From NCBI GenBank assembly GCA_022113835.1, contig JAILWY010000002.1, positions 3,326,501-3,390,500 on the forward strand: DNA of 64,000 nucleotides, given 5' to 3'. The notes under the pieces were generated by a model. That model was given only the letters and a program-made list of their open reading frames with translations. It had not been told where the DNA came from and searched no databases. The stretch is from Atopsyche davidsoni. Lineage: Eukaryota > Arthropoda > Insecta > Trichoptera > Hydrobiosidae. This document shows, piece by piece, positions 46,085-58,400 of the stretch (position 1 is the stretch's first letter; each line of letters opens with the position of its first letter). The position numbers and the translations under genes were made by a program.

Positions 46085-46320
46085 CTAACGCTGAACACAA
46101 CTGACAACTGAATGGTAACTAGCCAATAGCGTTAGTTACCTTTTGCGCTCTTTACTTAGGCTTAACCATACAAATACCCAATAAAGGGACGCTATGGGAA
46201 AATTGCACATCGGTTTCAGGTTGTGTGGCTGCTTCAACCAAAAACAACCGTTCTTTTGCTCATAGCAGCCCACATGCGTTACAATATATCCGCCAACTGA
46301 AAGGTGATTAAATAATACCT
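46085..46320. mobile_element. Palindromic MITE-family unit, decayed
   Basis: AACACAACTGACAACTGAAT, GGTAACTAGCCAATAGCG, the companion TTAACCATACAAATACCC and then the reverse-facing CATCGGTTTCAGGTTGTGTG. A third piece follows at 46280-46305. Same family as 630-735. Confidence 0.5.
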
Positions 46321-46814
46321 ACATCGAGTTATACTTGTTTTTTTATAGTTTTATTTAAGGTTGCTAGTGCGTAGGCAGCTTTACGGCCATATTTACTTTA
46401 TTTGAAAAAAGCAACCATATATCATTGATACCAAAAAAAAAAAATCTAGATTACAACTTATTATTTTTTAAAGTCACGTGACTTTTACGTTACATTTTTA
46501 AGTAGATCAAATTTAAGTGTGATAAAACAAAATGTTAATAAATTATAAATATATATACATATATATTGATATCATCCTAATCTACACTGAAAGCTTAGCT
46601 ATATATTTTAATTCAGTACACGATTAATGATCTGCAATTTTTAATACAAACTGCATACACGTGGGTATAAATTTAAATGATTTTATTATACTTTTCCAGA
46701 ATATCTATGAGGATAATTATAAGTACTATTTCACTGTGGATTGTGATAAAATTATTTCAAAGTATGTTTACCAATAAAAAAATAACTTCGAATTGAATAA
46801 AGCTTCGTGCCCTT

Positions 46815-47057
46815 TTGGTACAAAAATGCAGCAAAACAACTCCCGAGTTAAATTGGTGTGAGAATAAAAAGTGCTTTGTGTTAGATGGTGTGGACTGGAA
46901 AATGATACCTCTTGTAATGGACTGGATCAAAGTTAACAATACAAGTGGGATGCCGAATAAGGTCATTGTTGAAAACAATGCACGCGTTTCTTGCTTCTTC
47001 TTGTATGAAAAAAATCCGTCAATATCGGAACGCAACATTTACAGACGGCCTACATAA
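46815..47057 (+). other. Open frame of 80 codons, unidentified
   Basis: A frame with varied residue content (CSKTTPELNWCENKKCF, then VDWKMIPLVMDWIKVNNTSG) begins at a TTG without a clear ATG. It looks more protein-like than the surrounding frames and may be a scrap of a mobile element. I do not recognise the family and there are no splice signals that tie it to dsx. Confidence 0.3.
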
Positions 47058-48056
47058 ATATTTTCTCGCTGTATCTAAACCTCAAGAGTATTTTTTAAAT
47101 ATAAAAAAAACTTCATATAAAATAAAACATCATATACTAAGTATGTATTCAACACTACAACAGTTTAAAAATTATCAAACCATAACCGTTTTCTTACAGA
47201 AGCAACATAAAATAAACTTGCTGCAATTATTTTGTTTTTACAGGTAAAATATGAATAAACATTAAAAGTGTACATAGTTAAAACAAACTGATATTATATG
47301 GAAAATAATCAATTGTTATGTTTTATATCTTATGACAATAGAAAATGTAATATATAATTTATATACACAGTATAAAAAAGTCAAAAGATCGGTTTGTTTA
47401 ATAATTCATTTGAAACCAAATAATTCTAATAACATATTTTTTTAAATTTATTCACAAAACAGCTTTTAGATATTAATATTTTTATTAAAATTCATTCGTT
47501 ACAAATATAAAGTTATTTATACGTCGAAACTTAATCTCCGATATTTAAACCGGGGATATTTCTTTGATTTGAATAATTAATACTATTAATATTAAATTAG
47601 CGGTTACTCAAAAAACTAACTGGAGACTTTCAATTGTAAAGTTTTTTTATTATTTTATGAAACCATAAACTGGAAGCGCATTTCTACAGAAAATAGCAAT
47701 AACAATGAACATAAAATAAAATATTGTTAAGTTTCAATATCTAAAAAATCGTAACGCAAGATTTTAAGACTCTTTGTATGAAGAAATATTATATTTTAAG
47801 TATACCGTCGCTTTAAGCACAGTAATAATAATACAATAATTATATTAAAAAAATATTTTATTAAAAACATATTTTTTTTTAGAATCTGCAAAAATATATT
47901 TTATTAACTGCTGAAGGTGCTTTATTTATTCTATAACAAGAGTATTATTTTATGTATCCAGATGACTTGAATATAACGATTCGTGGCTTTCTTTATAGTA
48001 TAACTTTATAGTATTTTCCGTTTATATAACTGATGAAGTGTTTTTTTTGTCTCCAG

Positions 48057-48197
48057 CCTCCTTGGAGACTCTGCTGGAGAACTGCCACAGACTCCTCGAG
48101 AAGTTCCACTACTCGTGGGAGATGATGCCGCTCATGTACGCCATTCTCAAGGACGCGCACAGTGACCTGGACGAGGCTTCGCGGAGGATAGACGAAG
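48057..48197 (+). CDS. dsx: doublesex exon 2 (dimerisation domain, common to both sexes)
   Basis: A 141-base exon between TTTTTTTTGTCTCCAG and GAAG|GTGAGT. It starts in phase: its first two bases complete a codon begun by the last G of exon 1. It reads SLETLLENCHRLLEKFHYSW, then EMMPLMYAILKDAHSDLDEA and SRRIDEG. This is the OD2 oligomerisation region of Doublesex, a UBA-like helical bundle that makes the protein a dimer. The LLEKF.YSWEMMPL core is the signature of the family. It leaves one base (G) for the next exon. Splicing to exon 3 gives the female form; skipping exon 3 gives the male form in Lepidoptera. The surrounding introns are AT-rich, so the exon stands out sharply. Confidence 0.95.
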
Positions 48198-49607
48198 GTG
48201 AGTAGGCATGAACCTTTTAAAAACCTTTTTATCGTTTCGTCTATTACAAAAATGTTTCGTCATGCAAAAAAAAAATCATTTTTCCTAAAGCCTGAAGAAA
48301 ATGATTACTTAATTTACAGCTGATGCAGCGGTCTATGTCACCTTACAATTTATACTATTTATATATCAAGTTTAATTTCTTAGTGTTTATTAGTTATGAC
48401 TGAAAGTACTAGGAGGAATTCCACTATAATATTCTGACAAGTTGACGAAACTAATTGGATTGTTGAATCAAAATTGGAAACCACAATAATTAATTTAATT
48501 TATTCGATCTGATTTGATAGGCGCAAAATTTTAATATATATATATAATAAATAAATCCAAGTGTTTGTGTCTGTACGAAATCGATTTGTTTCCGAAGTTA
48601 TTGAGTGGAAGATGATTTTAGCACAAATATATTGCGTCGTGCATCTCTCGGTCCCGACCTTGGAAAATCACTTTGACGAGTCTAGATTTCAGGGTCAGAC
48701 CCGACGGCTCAATCGGAATTCCTGTGTTGCCTGCCTCTCCTTTTTGTTCCGAAGGCTCCAAATAGATACCGGGCGTTCCATAAATATTGTATCTGGATCG
48801 GAATCCAAGCAAACATTTCGCCCTCAGAAAAATACAACGAAAAAATAAATGCGTTTAAGTTATTATCGTGTGTTGAATATGCTGAAAATATTATTTTGAT
48901 TTATATCTTAATACAAATTATACAGGGTTTATAAACTGACTAAAAATATTTATATATTAAACCGACAAATGTTTGATCTTCTAGGGATGCCACAAGTTTC
49001 ATGTAATATGTCTGTTTTGTATGACCAATATTTTATTGATTTAAAATACAATGGTTGGTCATTGTGTCGATGCGTCTTACTCAGTACATTAATTGAACAA
49101 TTATATTAAATTCTTAAACTTTTTCCCATACTTAACTTATTTAATAACTTATAAAACTTTCACGTGTTATTCATTGTTATACATTTTTTAAGAGTGCAAG
49201 AATTTTTTCTATTTAACAATAAAAGCACTTTACACACACTACGACATAATTGAATACCCCTTTATTTGGTGGTTTAGTTACTATTTGTCAGTCGTATCGC
49301 AGTGTGTGTAGAGGAGCATTGTCTAGTCATCAAATATTCATGATTGTACTCAAATATCAATTAATATTAAACAAAGTTTCAGGGTTATGATGCGTAATAA
49401 ATCGCCATGATATCTAAGACATAGGTGCTCGTTTAAATTCTACCTGTGTTTCAAGATATCTTTATAAGATTTCTGTTTTTGTTATTAGCACAATACACCT
49501 GCACAGATGCCAAGTGCGGGCATATTGCATATTCATGTGTTTGCAGCGTTTTGCGACTTGCTTGCTCTCGTTGATGATGATGTATAGCTGCGTTTCTTCT
49601 TCCACAG
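48198..49607 (+). other. dsx: dsx intron 2 (1410 bp)
   Basis: GTGAGT to TCTTCTTCCACAG. It holds a MITE-family hairpin at 49220-49315 and a more GC-balanced stretch at 48560-48850. In that stretch frames on both strands are open for 64-95 codons; the - strand frame (GIYLEPSEQKGEAGNTG) looks faintly protein-like, but I do not recognise it. Confidence 0.8.
49220..49315. mobile_element. Palindromic MITE-family unit within dsx intron 2
   Basis: TTTACACACACTACGACATA at the left and CGTATCGCAGTGTGTGTAGA at the right are inverses, with TTGAATACCCC/GGTGGTTTAGTTACT between. About 95 bases, the shortest complete unit of the family in the window. It lies about 290 bases before the female exon. Confidence 0.55.
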
Positions 49608-49699
49608 GGAAATGGGTGATAAACGAATACGCCCGGCAGAACAACCTCAACATGTTTGACGGCGTGGAGCTGAGGAACTCGACGCGACAGTACGGATAA
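49608..49699 (+). CDS. dsx: doublesex exon 3, female-specific coding end
   Basis: Acceptor TTTCTTCTTCCACAG|GG. The first two bases complete the codon begun by the G of exon 2, and the frame reads GKWVINEYARQNNLNMFDG, then VELRNSTRQYG and TAA at 49697-49699. This is the female-specific C-terminal end of the dimerisation domain, with the INEYAR..NLN.FDG.ELRN.TRQ pattern of lepidopteran female dsx. Females include this exon and the stop ends the protein; males skip it. A weak donor CGACA|GTACGG at 49690 could cut off the last two residues and stop, giving a second female form that reads on into exon 4. The mRNA beyond 49699 is 3' untranslated; where the exon ends is unclear. Confidence 0.95.
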
Positions 49700-52471
49700 A
49701 TACAATACGTTCACATTCTCCACACTCTCCCCCCCTGCTGCTGCGCAAATCCCTTTTAATTTCCAGCCGATTATCGACAGTAATGCTACTTACTGGCAGC
49801 TTTTCAGCGGATCCTTAACGCGATCACCATGAGCATAATCGTTAACTCGATCGTTTAAAAAAATAATCATTAAAGTATGTTCGGATAGTAAAATTAAATA
49901 ATCGTATTGAAATATGAGAAAACTGCTGTTGCAAAAAAATTAAAAAAACATGTACTATTTAGAATCACAGTTTTCATACAATTAATAAAAAAACACTATT
50001 ATAATACAATTCAGAGAAAAAAAGCAGACTTTTTTTATTAAAATTTTTTCAATCCCATATGGTTTCAATTTGATCTATTACTAGAACCATACGCCTATTT
50101 TAATGTAATATTCGAATCGAGTCTGTAAATATTCCCATTGGTGATTCGTAACGTTAACTATAAGAGCGCTTGCGTATTTTTACACGTAGAACTGATACAA
50201 GAAAATAGTATACAAAATTCTCAATCAAAAGGATATCTTGATTCTTGCATGCCTTTAAATATTCATGGATGCAGGAATATTTGAAAAATTGATTCATATG
50301 TGATTGTCTAGTTTATATGTACATATGTATCTTATGAATCATTAACAGTTTTTTTTTAGCTTAACGTATATTAGAAATATTCGATTAGTTCAAATGTAAA
50401 TTTCATATTATCATAGTTATCCGAATGTTAGTTTAGACCGTATTAATTTTTTGTATTATTTTCTTACATAGGTGCATTAAATTTTGTATACTATTTTTAC
50501 AAAAAATACACTCATCAATCAATCGTCAATGTTTTCAATGGTATTTTTTTCTGCAAATTTCACAACCGCACTGCTTATTAAAAAAAAATTATGAGATTAG
50601 ATGCTATAGATATTAAATTATTATTTTCACAAAACTCTATGTTTATTTAAAAAAAATTATATATATAATAATTTGACAAGATTTATTCTTTACTCAAACC
50701 AAAAAAAAATACGCTAAATACTTTCAATCGCGCAAATTATTATCTAGTTTCATCGTTTTTAAAATTGCACTTTAATTACTCCTAGATCCTTTGTTATAAT
50801 TATAAATTTTAGAAAAACTACTAAACAAATTTATTTAATTTTTTGGTGTAGTAAAATTAAAAATCCAGTTGAAAAGCTTGTGGTATTTATCATTGGGAAC
50901 ATTGAAAATAATATTTTTTTTTTTACAAGTTTTGGGCAATATTATTCTTGATGTTCAATTTTTTGAAAATTAATATTGTTATATGTTAATTTTTATTTAA
51001 CTATGTTTATTGCGTTCATTACACAATATTGCTCAACGCTTGTTATGTTATGTAAAAAGTTGTTATTTGCGTAGTTTCTAAGCTAACGAAATATATAATT
51101 TAGAAACATTAACAGTTGTATTATATACACTTATATGGATGTCGGATATTTTTAATTACATATATTATTTATAATTTTTTTATTTATTTGATTGTTTAGC
51201 TTTTTAAAGGTAACTAAAAATGTTATGATTTTGAATTTTTTTTATCATAAACGATATCGATTATTTGCTATTTTTTAAAAAATAATAAACAGCTTTTACA
51301 TTAAAGGTAAGTATTTTGTATTAAATAATATATCAACTATTAATATTATTAATTGTTTAAATTATTTTTTATCTTTTTCGAAGTAATGTAAACTTTTTAT
51401 AACTTTTATTGGAATGGGCTTATTAATTACAAAAAAAACATTTATATATTTTGTATTTAGAGTAGTGCATGCATTAAAGTTTATATGTAAATCTTTATAA
51501 TTCCTGCTTGTGAAATCCAATGCACAGCTGACAGTTCCTTCTATACTCTCGGGATATTTTTAAAACATTTTTATGAGTATATAATCACATTAAGAGTAAA
51601 TTTATTGATTTAAAGCTATTACGAAGATTTAAAAAAAAAAATTTAAATGAAATACAAAAAATAACAAGAACGTAAAAATTTACCATAAATTTTTTGAAAA
51701 TTCAGACTTCATATCGTTCATAAATCTTTTTCAAGAATTGAATAATATAAAACGGTTTTCACAAAATAGAAAAAAACATATATCTGCTACAATTTGTTGT
51801 CAACCAATAACTTGTTAACCAGAATTCGAAGTTATTTAGTAACAAGAGATTTCTTCACATAGATTCCCATAACAGATTTTCTAGGAACATATTTTATATG
51901 AAAACCTGTTTTGATAACGCAATGTAAAATAAATTAGTTTAAATATCACTTTCGTAAATTCTCATTTGTACTCTCATAAACTGACGTCCAGATTCTGATA
52001 TTTTTATAAAAATTATAAAAATACTATTTCAATAAATTAAAATGTAATTTGTAAGCTTTATTAATTTTATTTCATGTAGTATGCACTCCAAATACTGATC
52101 GATAAAGCCACCTAGAATCGCTACGACGTCTTCTTTTATATTGTTTACTTAAGTCAAAACTTAAGTTATTGTGTTTTTATGGTAAACCATACAAACACAA
52201 ATATAAAGGGACGCTATTGGCTGATTGCAAATTGGTTGCAAGTTGTGTGTAACCGACCTAGACAATTGCGTTATCGGTTGGTGGTCGACTTAAGTAGATA
52301 ATACTAGAAGTAAATTTGATATAGCCTTCTCGATTTAAAGCCCAGAAAATATGCCTTGAGTACTTGATCCTATTTTTGTTCTGTCGCACATTTATATCCT
52401 CAGCATGATTGTTTTTTTTTATGTGGTGATCCTTGTTTTTGCTGTTAATTACATATATTTTTGTTTTCTAG
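49700..52471 (+). other. dsx: Female exon 3' part and intron before candidate exon 4
   Basis: Very AT-rich with long A and T runs. The only recognisable item is a MITE-family fragment at 52185-52265 (TAAAGGGACGCTATTGGCTG and GGTTGCAAGTTGTGTGTAAC). No further coding sequence is seen. Confidence 0.5.
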
Positions 52472-52505
52472 TTCACAAGTAACATCGAGCATTACAATGT
52501 TGGAG
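52472..52505 (+). CDS. dsx: Candidate dsx exon 4 (34 bp, female-specific)
   Basis: A strong acceptor, TATTTTTGTTTTCTAG, is followed 34 bases later by a donor-like TTGGAG|GTAGGA. In Lepidoptera females usually include a second short exon here. From the weak donor at 49690 the join is in frame and would read ...STRH-SQVTSSITMLE, running to TAA at 52536 if the exon is not spliced at 52506. If exon 3 is used to its own stop, this exon is untranslated. The splice signals are seen directly; its use in mRNA is inferred. Confidence 0.4.
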
Positions 52506-54849
52506 GTAGGACCACAATTACACAGCGTCCTTTGCTAAGGTGTTTTCAATTTTGCAAAAATTTTTTTAAAAATAAGTTACAATTAAGGGTTTATTCCTAA
52601 TATTTACATTTCTCGTTTATAAGCACCGCACCATATTTTTTTAAATGCCTTAACCAACAAGAATGCAAACGTGTAAAAAGTTGAATGATTCAAATTATGA
52701 TTTATCTGTTTAGTTGATAATTTTGAACACACCTTCTTGAATGACTCTAGAAAAATTATTTTTATTCATATAATTCTTAAATAGGATGAATAGCTGCTAC
52801 ATTCATAACTGCAGAAGAAACAGGGACGATGTTTGAAAACATTTTTAACGAGATTATAAATAACCAATTGAAATTATTAGATATCACATAATATTTCAGC
52901 TGTTGCATGATTTGAGTCTATAGAAAATAAAGAAGCATTCTTATGTGTATAAATGTATAGACACTAGAACAAGAAAACAGAAAAATGTATTCAAATGTTG
53001 ATGTCTTAGTTATTTGAAATATTTTGAAGTAAAATAGTATAAAAAATAGCTGATCTACTAAAACAAAACCGAAAGGTGGGATGCAAACAACCCTCTTCCA
53101 GCATCAAATATATTAAATATTTTTTATCATAATGAACTTATTCTTACAATCGAGAAATACTTGTGTGATATTAGATTTTTTAAATATTTATTTACATTAG
53201 AAAGAGCGATGAAAATGTTTTCAAATGACATCCCTAGAAGTATGAATGATAAAACTAAAGGACAAACTTAAGAAAAAATACGCGTGTAAGGTGACGGAAA
53301 TTCTAATACTTATTTATAAAAATCGCAAAATCGCTTTTTTAACATCGCAAACAAATCAAACAATACACTTCTTTCCAAATAAATTAAATACCGAGAGACG
53401 GTAATAGATATTGCATGCATAATTTGGCAATACAAATCTGAGAGTTCGACATCCGAGAGTGGATATTCTCTTTGAATATTTCGCCGACGGTAATGTCCCT
53501 AAGCATTATTCATGACACGAGATGAGGCGATTTCTATTCAAGAATCGGATGGCAAGTCTTCAAGCATCTCGAGCACTTCTTGCAAACCGATCAGTGGTGT
53601 CAGTAAAGCAGCCTTTACAAGTTGCAACACAACGGACAGCCAAAGCGGTCTCTTATTTTTGATATTTCTTTTATAGTTTTGCCAAAAAAATAACGCAAAA
53701 TGCGATGCTGTCGGATTATTACCGGTTGGTTGCCAGTTGTGCTGCAGTGTGCGTAGGCAGCTTAAGCGGATTTATTTTGGCTTCGAGATTTTGGGAACGA
53801 AAAAACGAACTTATTTTATGTTAATAATACATAATTTTTAATTATTTTACTAAATGTTTGCAGCTTTTTTCAAAAACATCAAGCTTATTACACGTTATAT
53901 TCATTTTTTTAACACAACTATTCAAATAAAAATAGTATACTCAGATATCCTATTTTATATTATAAGCCCTTGTGGGTGCGTGTTGTACATTTTATTAAAA
54001 TTATTTAAGACTAGTCTCCATGATTCACAAAGTTTTTTTTAAAAATAATTAGAGTAGTTAATTTTTGATGATTTCTTTTTTTTTTGTGTAGAGTTGCTTG
54101 AAATTTTCGGTACTCCGAGTTTCACTGCTGGGACTCCAAGAATTTTGACCTGAAACGTGGACTGAAAATTTCATTCAACGCTGCCAGGACCTACGATCAT
54201 ACCTAGTTTATTTTTCGTAGGTTAGATTTAAATAAACGATTTAGTTTGTTTCTTCGAAGGCTGGCAACACTCAGCCGGGTCCGCCACAGCCTCCCCGCCA
54301 CCCCCTCGCCCGGATACAATGTAGGCTTTCGGCACATACACGAGCAGGAGTTTTGCACCTTCTGCATCGGAACCGGTTCCCTTACAATCCCGCGGCGGGT
54401 TCTTAAATGATTCCTTCCCGGCACGTACACACGCGCCTTTTGATTCCCAACTATTTATCTCCCGGAATGTCCTTCGCTTTTGACTGAAGACTTGATAATA
54501 TTTAATTGAAACGCTCGCGCTCTAAATTGTACCTCCTCACGCAACCCGCTGAATCAAGCAATTAAGAGACGCAGTGTATTGTTTGGTTCAGTTTGCGATA
54601 GTATTTTTAATAAATATTTGTAGTATTTTAAACATGAATTATGCAACTATGAATGAATGACAAAAAACTATAATAAAAACACACAATAAAATAAAATATA
54701 CCAGTAGTAAAATTACACCATAACACGTAATGGTAATATAAAAACTAACGTTATTTTGATAGCTTGTATTATTATTTGTAATATTTTGCTTTCAGTTCCT
54801 TTTCAGGTGTACTGATATATTACGTTTGATGTTTTTATTGGTGTTATAG
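52506..54849 (+). other. dsx: Intron between candidate exons 4 and 5
   Basis: AT-rich. A palindromic MITE-family unit spans 53620-53770. A GC-richer block lies at 54255-54450 after an acceptor-like TTTTTTTTTTGTGTAG (54076-54091), but no frame there continues dsx. Confidence 0.5.
53620..53770. mobile_element. Palindromic MITE-family unit (about 150 bp)
   Basis: Left end AAGCAGCCTTTACAAGTTGC, AACACAACGGACAGCCAAAG. Right end GGTTGGTTGCCAGTTGTGCT, GCAGTGTGCGTAGGCAGCTT. The ends are inverses, so the terminus of the family can be read as AAGCTGCCTACACAC. Best complete member in the window. Confidence 0.6.
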
Positions 54850-55497
54850 ATTGCGAATCAGCGGGGCGTACTGAAGGAGATGAACAGTTACTCCCAGGGG
54901 GGGCCATGACTGGACTTCTAACATAACGAGTCCTTCCACATTTCAAGACTTGGCTCTGAAAATGCGACATTTGTGTCTGTGAAAGTTATTGTTATTTATT
55001 TTTTTAATTATAAGTGCGCGACGCGAGACTCAACCCGTTGAATCAAATTATTTGATAATTTCATTCAAATGTTCAAAGTGATCTTAAAAGTATAAGTACT
55101 TAATAATAATTATTATTTATTTTTATGCGCTCTCTTGCAATTAAGTATCTGCTTTTTTAAGATGTTCCTTGTATGTCCGTGTAACACCCCCTTCTGTGTC
55201 AAATGCAGTATTAACTGTTGCGAAAACAAGTGGTTTTTTTTTCATGTTTAAATTTAATAATAATATACAGTGTATTTTTTAAACATGTCCCCCAGTGAAT
55301 TTGAATTTTTTTGTTGTTTTTTTTTTGTGATTATGGTTGCGCTAGCGTCTGATTGATAGCTGCGATCTGCGTGCTTACACAGCGTGTCACGTGTCACGTG
55401 CTTCGGCGCCATTTTGAAGATATTTCCCGTCGATCTCTCTGCTTCTTGGCGTGTCCCTGGGATGCTCATCGATCGTCTCCAATATATGGCTGCTCGG
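54850..55497 (+). CDS. dsx: Candidate dsx exon 5 (common; codes the male C-terminus)
   Basis: Acceptor TTTATTGGTGTTATAG then ATTGCGAATCAGCGG. Joined directly to exon 2, whose last codon is short by two bases, the frame stays open for 25 residues (D-CESAGRTEGDEQLLPGGAM-TGLLT) and stops at TAA 54924-54926. Males would thus have a short tail in place of the female helix. The frame beginning at the first base (IANQRGVLKEMNSYSQGGP, stop at 54907) is also open but does not fit the exon 2 phase. A strong donor CTCGG|GTGAGT at 55498 could end the exon; AATAAA boxes at about 55575-55605 could end the mRNA without splicing. I do not remember the family's male tail well enough to confirm it. Confidence 0.45.
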
Positions 55498-58400
55498 GTG
55501 AGTAAATAGCTGCATATTCAATTATCTGTCCCAGAGCCCTAATAATAAATTGGAAAAGATGCAAGAGTGCAAAAAATAAACTTTAAGTTTAAAATAAATA
55601 AAAGACAATAAAATATCAACGGTTTATAATTATTTTCAAACTCTATGCATATTTGATATATATGACCTCAGCATTTAAAAATTAACTATTCATATTTGTT
55701 TATATTATTGATTAAGTGGTCTTGCATCTTGATCCTTCTCCTTCCCCATATAATAAAATTTATCCACTCCACTTGCATTTGCGCAATAGCGGCGATATTT
55801 CATTTACTTTTGCTAAGTTTTGCTATTTGATTTAATGTTACATAAACTTGCATAACAAAAAATATTTTTCAAAATTATATGTACAAATAAAATATAAATT
55901 GTTATTAGAAAATATTGTAGACCCTACACTTATTTTACGACGGATTTTTTTGTAGGCTACATATTATTTTAATAATAATTGTGTATCCAAAATATTTTTG
56001 CTTGCTTGCTATATTTTGTATTTTTGCATCAAATATTATTTCGGACTCCTTATTATTTTCTCAACTACTTTTGATACCCGGATGTAAGTTTGTGCACTGT
56101 GATAATTTTCAGCAAAAATGCACTCTCTTATCAAATTATCATTTAATAGCGTAATGATCTTTCAGCATTAATTTCCTTGTTTAAATACAAACAGGAAGTT
56201 AACCCTTTGAATAATATATAAATATTTTTATGTTTTTAAAAACCCTGAATGCATATATTGTCGCAATAATGTTGGTATATACAAAATCACGTTAGTCTCC
56301 AATAAGATTTATTTTCCGAAGTTTTTGGAGCAAATTTTTTTTTTTAAGTACTTGAATATTTAAATAATTAAAAAAATAACTATTCTGAATGTATTAAATT
56401 ATTTAATATTAATTATTAATAATTAATATCCGCCGTGGCCCAGGGGCCCTATCCACGGACGCGGATGCGGCGGATACGCGGCTGGGAGCCTTTTGTTGCT
56501 TTAGGTATAATTTTCAAACAGTTAAACATTTTACTGCCCGGCCATCAGTGATTGTGGCGGCAATTTCCAATTTTTATTTTTATAGACGGTAATTGCACAT
56601 TATAAAATATGTGAGAACGGGGAGGAAGGAGCCGTTTCACCCGACTCCGTTCACAGACGGGCGTCTGATCCGAGCCTAGTGTTTGATATTTTACTACATT
56701 GTGGATACAATGAAACGACGAAATAAATTCTCAATTTTTTTGTCATTAGATCAATTTCTAGTAGGGTAGGATTAATCGCTTGGTGCCTTGTAGATCTCTT
56801 GGCTTTTGATTATGCGGGTAGACTTTACATTTATACCAACACTCTCAAATGTGTGTCGAATCACACTCTATATTGATATTGTAATCAAGTTTTTTTTATT
56901 ATATCATAAAAATTAAATAAAAGTACGCAAAAAAACTAATATATTTGTGTGAATGGCTTTAATTTGAAAAATACGCAATAAATTTAATATTAGTATTATG
57001 CAATGAAATGTTGAATATTTTCTAGGCCCCAGTGCTATTTGTCGTAAATATTAGTATTATACTGTTATTATGCATAAAATATATACTAGCATTATGTAGT
57101 TTAAGTATATTTACTGCTAAGTAAATATAGCGAAAGATAAGGTAGTCGTAAAAATAATTATAGAATACAACTTGATGGTTTCGACGAACGTAGAATTTTG
57201 CATATTTTCTTATAAATTCATTGGTAATAAAATAGACAAAAGAAAATCTATTGTTGTAAGGATGATAGTTTATTCTACATCTTTAGATATTTTAAAATTA
57301 ATTAGTAATATAGTGACTGCTATATTTATATTTCAATCGTCAATTTGTAAAATCCATTCTGAAATATATAACGAAAATCGTGAATAGCAAAAACTTTTGC
57401 CTTAAAAATAAATTCAAACGAAGTCCTGACTAGCATTTTTTATGACCAATTATATTTTTAACCGAATTTTTAATGTGCCTTCTGTTTTATTATTTATGAC
57501 TACAATGATGGGTGTTGTTTGTCGAACGTTAGAAAATGTATTTAATTTAACCGGACATAAAAAAAAAAAAAAAATTTAATTTCTGCAATGTTTTAGTACA
57601 AATTAATAAATTTAATTTACGATTCGTGGAACGGTGTAGTTTTGGAAAGAGTGGTTATTCAAAATATCTCGATTTTTTTGCTGTGACCTTAAATTTTTTA
57701 TTAAAATATAACTGATTGATTAAGTTTGTAATGTAGTGTTTGTATAGTATTTCAAAATAAATAAAAAAATTGGTAAGGTGCGTGATATTCATTTTCCGAT
57801 GGTTGCACCGATCGCCGGCCGCATCCATGAACGTGCAATGTGCATACGATAGTTGGGAAATTTACGATGCGGCTGTCATAAAACTGCAGCTTTACGTGTG
57901 TGTGTATATGTGTGTGTAGTATATGTGTGTGTGTCAGTCATAAAAATGCACTTCTGATGGCAACAATCAACAAAAATAACTATACAAACAACGCGGTAGG
58001 AAGGACTCCCGAGCTATGCGCCGGAGGTGGAGGAGATCCAGGCAAAACGGACAAAGCAAGGAATGATATTAAAAGCCTCTAAATTTATTTAATAAAATCT
58101 TATCAGCAGGGGAAAAAATGTTATTCACATCGGCATTAAATATTGCATCCTTACATATATTTTCATTTATGAACATATCAAGGATTTAAAATATAAAATA
58201 TAGCATAAGACAAAATTGAAAATCAATAAATTTATCCATTCCAAACAATCCTAACAATGCACTAAAATATTTTTTTGTTTGAACTATTAGCGATCCTAAC
58301 GTAATGGGTTGTTTACAACATTTAACGTGATTTTTATAATAGGGTTAATTATTGTGTGAATAAATCTTACGAAATTCAATGAAAAATAGGAATATATATT

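Larger units (their letters stand above)
9376..48056 (+). other. dsx: dsx intron 1 (38.7 kb)
   Basis: Bounded by GTGAGC at 9376 and TTTTTTTTGTCTCCAG at 48041-48056. It is AT-rich and without host coding sequence that I recognise. Named contents are listed separately. The stretches about 9400-11400, 12400-14800, 15900-17550, 20700-22300, 23300-25700, 29300-33300, 34000-35400, 40000-42500 and 47060-48040 hold only AT-rich unique-looking DNA or unclassified short repeats. An intron of this size between the DM exon and the dimerisation exon is usual for dsx. Confidence 0.85.

Noticed and set aside
54076..54450. An exon after the acceptor-like TTTTTTTTTTGTGTAG.
   Set aside because: No frame continues from exon 2 or 3 without an early stop, and there is no clear donor; the tail at 54850 fits better.
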